Below are positions 60,091 through 64,000 of a stretch of DNA of 64,000 bases, piece by piece. The notes under the pieces were generated by a model. The model ran no database searches. It was not told the origin of the DNA and was given only the letters and a program-made list of their open reading frames with translations. A program made the translations under genes and the position numbers. Source of the DNA: UBA8079 sp049601915 (GTDB lineage Bacteria; Pseudomonadota; Alphaproteobacteria; UBA6615); NCBI GenBank assembly GCA_049601915.1, contig JBMYRB010000001.1:372001-436000 (forward strand), written 5' to 3'. Positions within the stretch are counted from its first letter, which is position 1. Every line of letters begins with the position of its first letter.

Positions 60091-60921
60091 ATGGATGCAA
60101 ATGACGAGAATGGTCGCGCGCAACTCGCCGCCCAGCTTCGCCTCGCGGTCGCGTTCCTGACGCGGCTGCCGGTAGAGCATGTGCCGGACGAGGAGGATGT
60201 CCTTTTCGATTCCGAGGACTCCGCGCCGACCCTGGCCGAAACCATGTGGCTGTTCCCGCTCGTCGGTTTCGCCATCGGCGGCGCAGGCGCGCTGCTGCTT
60301 GGCGTGCTGACCTGGCTCGATGTCCCCCCCCCCGTGGCGGCAACACTGGCCATCGGCCTCATGATCTGGCTCACCGGGGCCCTGCACGAGGACGGCCTGT
60401 CCGACATCGCCGACGGTTTCGGCGGCGGCCGAGACCGGGCGCGCAAGCTCGAAATCATGCGCGACAGCCGCCTCGGTGCCTATGGCGCCGTCACGCTGGC
60501 CGTCGTCGTCGTCACCAAGATCGCCGCACTTGCCACCATTGCCGCCCATGATATGGGTGCGGCCGCGGGCGCGCTGATCGCCGCGGCCGTGTGGAGCCGG
60601 GCGCTGATTGCCCCCACCATGCGCTGGCTGACCACGGCCCGCGACGATGGTCTTGGGGCCGATGCGGGAAAACCCAGCGAGGGCGACAGCTGGAAGGGGC
60701 TCGGCCTTGCGGTTCTTCTGGTGCTGCTGGCCGTGGTGACGCCGGCGGGCTTCGGCGTGATCACGATGATGGTTGCCGGCGGGCTCGGTGCATTTGCGGT
60801 CGGCCTGATCGCGTTCCGCCAGATCGGCGGCTATACCGGCGACGTGCTGGGGGCCGCCCAGGCAATCGCCGAGACCGCCGCACTCGTGGCGGCAAGCGCC
60901 GTTATCTCAGGGAGTATTTGA
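60091..60921 (+). CDS. cobS: Adenosylcobinamide-GDP ribazoletransferase
   Basis: Membrane enzyme joining AdoCbi-GDP to alpha-ribazole. The 276-residue product shows VAFLTRLPVE, the DEDGLSDIADGF-like motif as HEDGLSDIADGFGGGRDRARKLEIMRDSRLGAYG, and multiple transmembrane helices. ATG 60091 (MDANDENGRAQLAAQLRLAV) is favoured over one eight codons upstream. Divergent from cobT and overlapping cobC by 1 bp (TGATG). Confidence 0.93.
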   Translation: MDANDENGRAQLAAQLRLAVAFLTRLPVEHVPDEEDVLFDSEDSAPTLAETMWLFPLVGFAIGGAGALLLGVLTWLDVPPPVAATLAIGLMIWLTGALHEDGLSDIADGFGGGRDRARKLEIMRDSRLGAYGAVTLAVVVVTKIAALATIAAHDMGAAAGALIAAAVWSRALIAPTMRWLTTARDDGLGADAGKPSEGDSWKGLGLAVLLVLLAVVTPAGFGVITMMVAGGLGAFAVGLIAFRQIGGYTGDVLGAAQAIAETAALVAASAVISGSI

Positions 60922-61598
60922 TGACCACACGAACACGCTGGTGGTGGGTCCGCCACGCCCCCGTCCGCTCGACCGGGGGCCGAATCTACGGCAACACCGA
61001 CCCCCTGGCCGACACCGACGATCCGCCGACCTATGCCGGGCTCGCGCGGCTCCTGCCCGAAGATGCGCTGCTCGTGACGTCCCATCTGCAGCGCACCCAC
61101 CAGACGGCGGACGCCATCAAGGCGGCGGGACTGGCCTTGCCAGACCCCCATATCGAGGAAGACCTCGCGGAGCAGGACTTCGGCGACTGGCAGGGCCGCA
61201 AGCGCGAGGAGGTTTACGCCGAGCTGGACCCCAAGCACATGTTCTGGCTGACGCCGGCCCATACCCGCGCACCGGGCGGTGAAAGCTTCGTCGACCTGAT
61301 GGATCGCGTCTCCGGCGTGATCGAACGCCTGAACGCCGAACATACCGGCCGCGACATCGTCGCCGTCACCCATGGCGGCACGATCCGGGCCGCGATCGGC
61401 CACGCGTTAAAGCTGGACCCGGAGGCGGCGCTGACCTGCCAGGTGGATAATTGCTCGCTCACCCGGATTGACCATTTCGGGCCGAGCGAGAGCCACCCGG
61501 ACGGTGCCTGGGCGATTTTCCACATCAATCAGATCCCGACCCAGGACTCGACGCTGGTTCCCGATCACACCGCCATGCTAGCCTTGGTACAGCGCTGA
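60921..61598 (+). CDS. cobC: Histidine phosphatase, CobC-like alpha-ribazole phosphatase
   Basis: A 225-residue histidine-phosphatase-fold enzyme that probably removes the 5'-phosphate of alpha-ribazole-5'-phosphate or adenosylcobalamin-5'-phosphate. It has the catalytic RH motif WWVRHAPV (His12) and VAVTHGGTIRAAIGHAL for the second His. The last codons and stop lie inside the cobalamin riboswitch, so the gene's 3' end also encodes RNA structure of the following leader. Confidence 0.85.
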   Translation: MTTRTRWWWVRHAPVRSTGGRIYGNTDPLADTDDPPTYAGLARLLPEDALLVTSHLQRTHQTADAIKAAGLALPDPHIEEDLAEQDFGDWQGRKREEVYAELDPKHMFWLTPAHTRAPGGESFVDLMDRVSGVIERLNAEHTGRDIVAVTHGGTIRAAIGHALKLDPEAALTCQVDNCSLTRIDHFGPSESHPDGAWAIFHINQIPTQDSTLVPDHTAMLALVQR

Positions 61599-61745
61599 AA
61601 CAGGGAAGTCCGGTGCGGAGCCGCATGGTTCCAACGCCGACGCTGCCCCCGCAACTGTAACGGTTAGGCCCGGCGTAATATCCACTGGCGGAAAGTCTGC
61701 CGGGAAGGGTGCGACAGGGCCGTCGATCCGGAGCCAGGAGACCTC
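61583..61745 (+). promoter_or_regulatory. Cobalamin riboswitch
   Basis: The leader contains CAGGGAAGTCCGGTGCGG, the box CTGCCCCCGCAACTGTAA (61643-61660), CCACTGG (61682-61688) and the closing GAGCCAGGAGACCT (61731-61744). These are the conserved elements of an adenosylcobalamin aptamer. It should repress cobU-cobW-cobN when B12 is abundant. Its 5' part overlaps the cobC coding end. Confidence 0.95.
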
Positions 61746-61792
61746 TTCGGCGCACAACATTCGCGCATGCCCTCGGGAGGAGGATCCGCGCC

Positions 61793-62392
61793 GTGACCGA
61801 AGATACGCCTGCCGTGAACGACGACACGTCCCCCGCACCCGACAGCAAACTGCTGCCGGCGTTGACGCTCGTCCTCGGCGGCGCCCGGTCGGGCAAGAGC
61901 CATCACGCCGAAACCCTAGTCGCCCAGCATCTCGACGCCAGCGACAGCATCACGCGGCCGACCTATATCGCCACCGCGGAGGCCGGCGACGGCGAGATGG
62001 TCAACCGGATCGCGGATCACCGCGCCCGGCGCGGTGAGCGCTGGCACACGGAAGAAACCCTGCTCACACTCGCCGACGCCATCGTCGCGGCAACGTCCGA
62101 TGGGCAGCCGGCCCTGGTCGACTGCCTGACCCTGTGGCTCTCCAACGTGATGCATGCCGAGCTCGACCTCGCGGGAGAAACCTCGAGCCTGCTGGACGCG
62201 TTTACCCACGCCAAGGGCCCCGTGGTCTGCGTGTCCAACGAGGTCGGCCTGGGGATCGTGCCCGAAAACAAACTGGCGCGCGATTTCCGCGATGCGGCCG
62301 GGCGCCTCAACCAACAGGTCGCGGCCCAGGCCGACCGGGTCGATTTCGTGGCCGCCGGCCTTCCCATCACCCTCAAGAACGAGTTGTCATGA
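61793..62392 (+). CDS. cobU: Adenosylcobinamide kinase / adenosylcobinamide-phosphate guanylyltransferase
   Basis: The 199-residue bifunctional enzyme has the P-loop VLGGARSGKSHHAE at about residues 27-40, YIATAEAGDGEMVNRI, HRARRGERWHT with the GMP-accepting histidine, and VSNEVGLGIVPENKLARDFRDAAGRLNQ. Start is GTG at 61793 after GGGAGGAGG, consistent with the end of the riboswitch; the longer frame would lie within the aptamer. Overlaps cobW by ATGA. Confidence 0.93.
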   Translation: MTEDTPAVNDDTSPAPDSKLLPALTLVLGGARSGKSHHAETLVAQHLDASDSITRPTYIATAEAGDGEMVNRIADHRARRGERWHTEETLLTLADAIVAATSDGQPALVDCLTLWLSNVMHAELDLAGETSSLLDAFTHAKGPVVCVSNEVGLGIVPENKLARDFRDAAGRLNQQVAAQADRVDFVAAGLPITLKNELS

Positions 62393-63414
62393 ATCGCATC
62401 CCCGCCACCGTCGTCACCGGCTTCCTTGGCGCCGGCAAGACGAGCCTGATCCGCCACCTGCTCGAGAATGCTGGCGGCCGGCGCATCGCGCTGGTGATCA
62501 ACGAATTCGGCGAGCTGGGCATCGACCGGGGCATCGTCGAGGGTTGCGCCATTCCCGGCTGCGACGACGACGATGTCGTCGAGCTGGCCAATGGCTGCAT
62601 CTGCTGCACGGTGGCAGATGACTTCCTGCCAACGATCTCCGCGCTGCTCGATCGCGCCGACCCACCCGATCACATTGTCATCGAGACGTCAGGCCTGGCC
62701 CTGCCCAAGCCGCTGGTCAAGGCCTTCGCCTGGCCCGAGGTACGCGCCCGCACGACCGTGGACGGGGTGGTCACGGTGGTCGACGCCGCCGCCGTCGCGG
62801 CCGGGCGCTTCGCCGACGACCCGGAGGCCATCGCCGCGGCTCAGGCCGAGGACCCGTCGCTCAACCATGACAACCCGCTCGAGGAGCTTTTCGTCGACCA
62901 GGTGAGCTGCGCCGACCTGATCATCGTCAACAAGGCGGATCTCATCGCCGAGGGTGACGGCTCAGTCGAGGCCGCGCTGGCCCCGCACCGCCGCCCGGGC
63001 GTGCGCGCCGTCCCGGCCACCCATGGCCGGCTCGACCCCGCCATACTGCTCGGGCTCGACGCCGAGGCCGAAGATGATCTCGATACCCGGCCAAGCGTTC
63101 ATGACGGCGAGGACGAACATGATCATGACGATTTCGACAGCTTCACCCTCGCGCTGGGGCCGATACGAGACCCCGACGCCCTCGAACGCCGCCTCGTCAC
63201 AGCGGTGAATGAACACGACATCTTCCGCATCAAGGGCTTCGCCCATGTCCCGGGCAAACCCCGGCGGCTGGTGGTGCAAGGGGTCGGCGGCCGCTTCCAG
63301 CGCTATTTCGACCGTGACTGGGCGGCCGATGAGACGCCCCGGACCGAGCTGGTTGTGATCGGGCGTAGCGGGATGGACCGGGCCGGCATCGAAGTGGTGA
63401 TCCAGGGCGATTGA
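62389..63414 (+). CDS. cobW: Cobalamin biosynthesis GTPase CobW
   Basis: The 341-residue G3E GTPase likely delivers cobalt to the CobNST chelatase. It has P-loop GFLGAGKTSLIRHLL (residues 11-25), the metal motif NGCICCTVADDF (CxCC at 70-73), VIETSGLALPKPL and the NKAD guanine motif. A His/Asp-rich linker (DGEDEHDHDDFD) precedes the CobW C-terminal domain. Directly upstream of cobN. Confidence 0.94.
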   Translation: MNRIPATVVTGFLGAGKTSLIRHLLENAGGRRIALVINEFGELGIDRGIVEGCAIPGCDDDDVVELANGCICCTVADDFLPTISALLDRADPPDHIVIETSGLALPKPLVKAFAWPEVRARTTVDGVVTVVDAAAVAAGRFADDPEAIAAAQAEDPSLNHDNPLEELFVDQVSCADLIIVNKADLIAEGDGSVEAALAPHRRPGVRAVPATHGRLDPAILLGLDAEAEDDLDTRPSVHDGEDEHDHDDFDSFTLALGPIRDPDALERRLVTAVNEHDIFRIKGFAHVPGKPRRLVVQGVGGRFQRYFDRDWAADETPRTELVVIGRSGMDRAGIEVVIQGD

Positions 63415-64000
63415 TGCATCTTCTCGCCGCCGTCCCGGGAACCGTCGACGATGGCTCCGAAGCGATCGATCTGGGCCAGTCGCCCGGGGACATCATTGTT
63501 CTGACAGCCGCGGACACGGAAATTGCCGCGCTCGCCACGGCGAACAGAACACGCCTCGCCAGCGACCCGAATGCTCCCAGCCTGCGCCTCGCGAACTATC
63601 TGCGCCTCGCCCACAACATGTCGGTCGATGTTTACGTGGACGACATCGTCCGTCACGCCAAGCTCGTGGTTTGCCGCCTGCTGGGCGGGCGCGGCTACTG
63701 GCCCTACGGGGTCGATGAAATCGTCGCGGCCTGCCGGGCGGCAGATATTCCCGTCGCCTTCCTGCCGGGTGACGATCAGCCCGACGCAGAGCTGAGCAGC
63801 CTGACCTCGCTCGACGCCGAGGCCAGCCAACGGCTCTGGCAGTATCTCGTCCATGGCGGGATTACGAATGCCGGCAGCTTCCTCGCCTACGCCCAGTCAC
63901 TGATCGGACAGCCGCGCGACTGGCATGAGCCCGCGCCGCTGACCCGGGCCGGTCTCTACTGGCCCGGTGACGGCGCTGTCATGATCGACGACCTGCGCCA
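63414..64000 (+). CDS. cobN: Cobaltochelatase subunit CobN, 3'-truncated by window edge
   Basis: The first 195 codons of the large ATP-dependent cobalt chelatase subunit. The TGATG overlap with cobW sets the start. Visible typical N-terminal features are MHLLAAVPGTVDDGSEAIDL, LRLANYLRLAHNMSVDVYVDD, VVCRLLGGRGYWPYGVDEI and NAGSFLAYAQSLI. The protein normally has about 1100-1300 residues, so most lies beyond the window. Confidence 0.93.
   Translation, partial: MHLLAAVPGTVDDGSEAIDLGQSPGDIIVLTAADTEIAALATANRTRLASDPNAPSLRLANYLRLAHNMSVDVYVDDIVRHAKLVVCRLLGGRGYWPYGVDEIVAACRAADIPVAFLPGDDQPDAELSSLTSLDAEASQRLWQYLVHGGITNAGSFLAYAQSLIGQPRDWHEPAPLTRAGLYWPGDGAVMIDDLR

Noticed and set aside
1..64000. CRISPR arrays, insertion sequences, prophage or toxin-antitoxin modules
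   Set aside because: No regularly spaced repeats, transposase motifs, terminal inverted repeats or phage structural genes were seen anywhere in the window.

Overview
The window is a GC-rich chromosomal segment from an alphaproteobacterium. A Rhodospirillales-like marine or soil lineage is likely, but this is inferred from gene content only. Lineage signals are trpF-trpB-trpA-accD-folC, trxA with AddAB instead of RecBCD, a tsaE/ahcY neighbourhood, the HPr / EIIA-Man / RapZ / short HprK chain with ChvG-ChvI, a RegB-RegA redox pair, MmcB, DUF2852, a HugZ-type protein and a perfect CtrA box.

Layout. 1-4.8 kb: end of the tryptophan operon running into accD and folC. 4.9-6.0 kb: a broken peroxiredoxin-2OG oxygenase fusion. 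6.1-15.5 kb (minus): trxA, addA, addB, tsaE, a collapsed sensor kinase and ahcY; the kinase remnant, tsaE, addB and addA are chained by 4-bp ATGA overlaps. 15.5-18.6 kb: two tandem porins behind an intergenic region with an FNR-type box and two Fur-like boxes. 18.6-20.7 kb (minus): ptsH, EIIA-Man, rapZ, hprK. 20.9-28.9 kb: an accessory block of two facing operons (two Gfo/Idh/MocA dehydrogenases, YCII protein, GntR regulator, beta-hydroxyacid dehydrogenase, a TRAP-binding-protein homologue without signal peptide, a two-domain alpha-beta barrel protein, and two metallo-beta-lactamase-fold proteins with damaged metal motifs). It sits between hprK and chvG, which are usually neighbours. 29.0-31.6 kb: chvG-chvI. 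31.9-35.0 kb: SCO and PCu(A)C copper proteins, HugZ-like protein, a Fur-box gene and a double cold-shock protein. 35.0-37.5 kb: AT-rich DNA with the CtrA box, an AhpD-like gene, deletion scars and DUF2852. 37.6-45.4 kb: polA, an SDR, a GST, a GNAT, a zinc-finger protein, an ABC ATPase, a lipoprotein hydrolase and msrB. 45.5 kb: tRNA-Arg(CCG). 45.8-50.8 kb: a secreted protein, a bactofilin, a DJ-1-like protein, mmcB, hldE, and remnants of two methyltransferases. 51.0-52.9 kb: regA and regB. 53.0-59.0 kb: three cupin paralogues, a broken GNAT, a second AhpD-like protein and a complete TRAP transporter. 59.0-64.0 kb: cobalamin genes cobT / cobS-cobC / riboswitch / cobU-cobW-cobN.

Two themes stand out. 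First, the 20.9-28.9 kb block looks like a catabolic or sensing module not obviously assignable to a known pathway. Its signal-less TRAP binding-protein homologue and its two metallo-beta-lactamase-fold proteins with altered metal motifs make it the best candidate here for undescribed biology. Second, there is an unusual density of gene decay for 64 kb: a fused oxygenase with a frameshift and two stops, a kinase reduced to its two ends, a GNAT with an in-frame TGA, two methyltransferase stubs and an SDR scar. This suggests ongoing streamlining between intact core operons.
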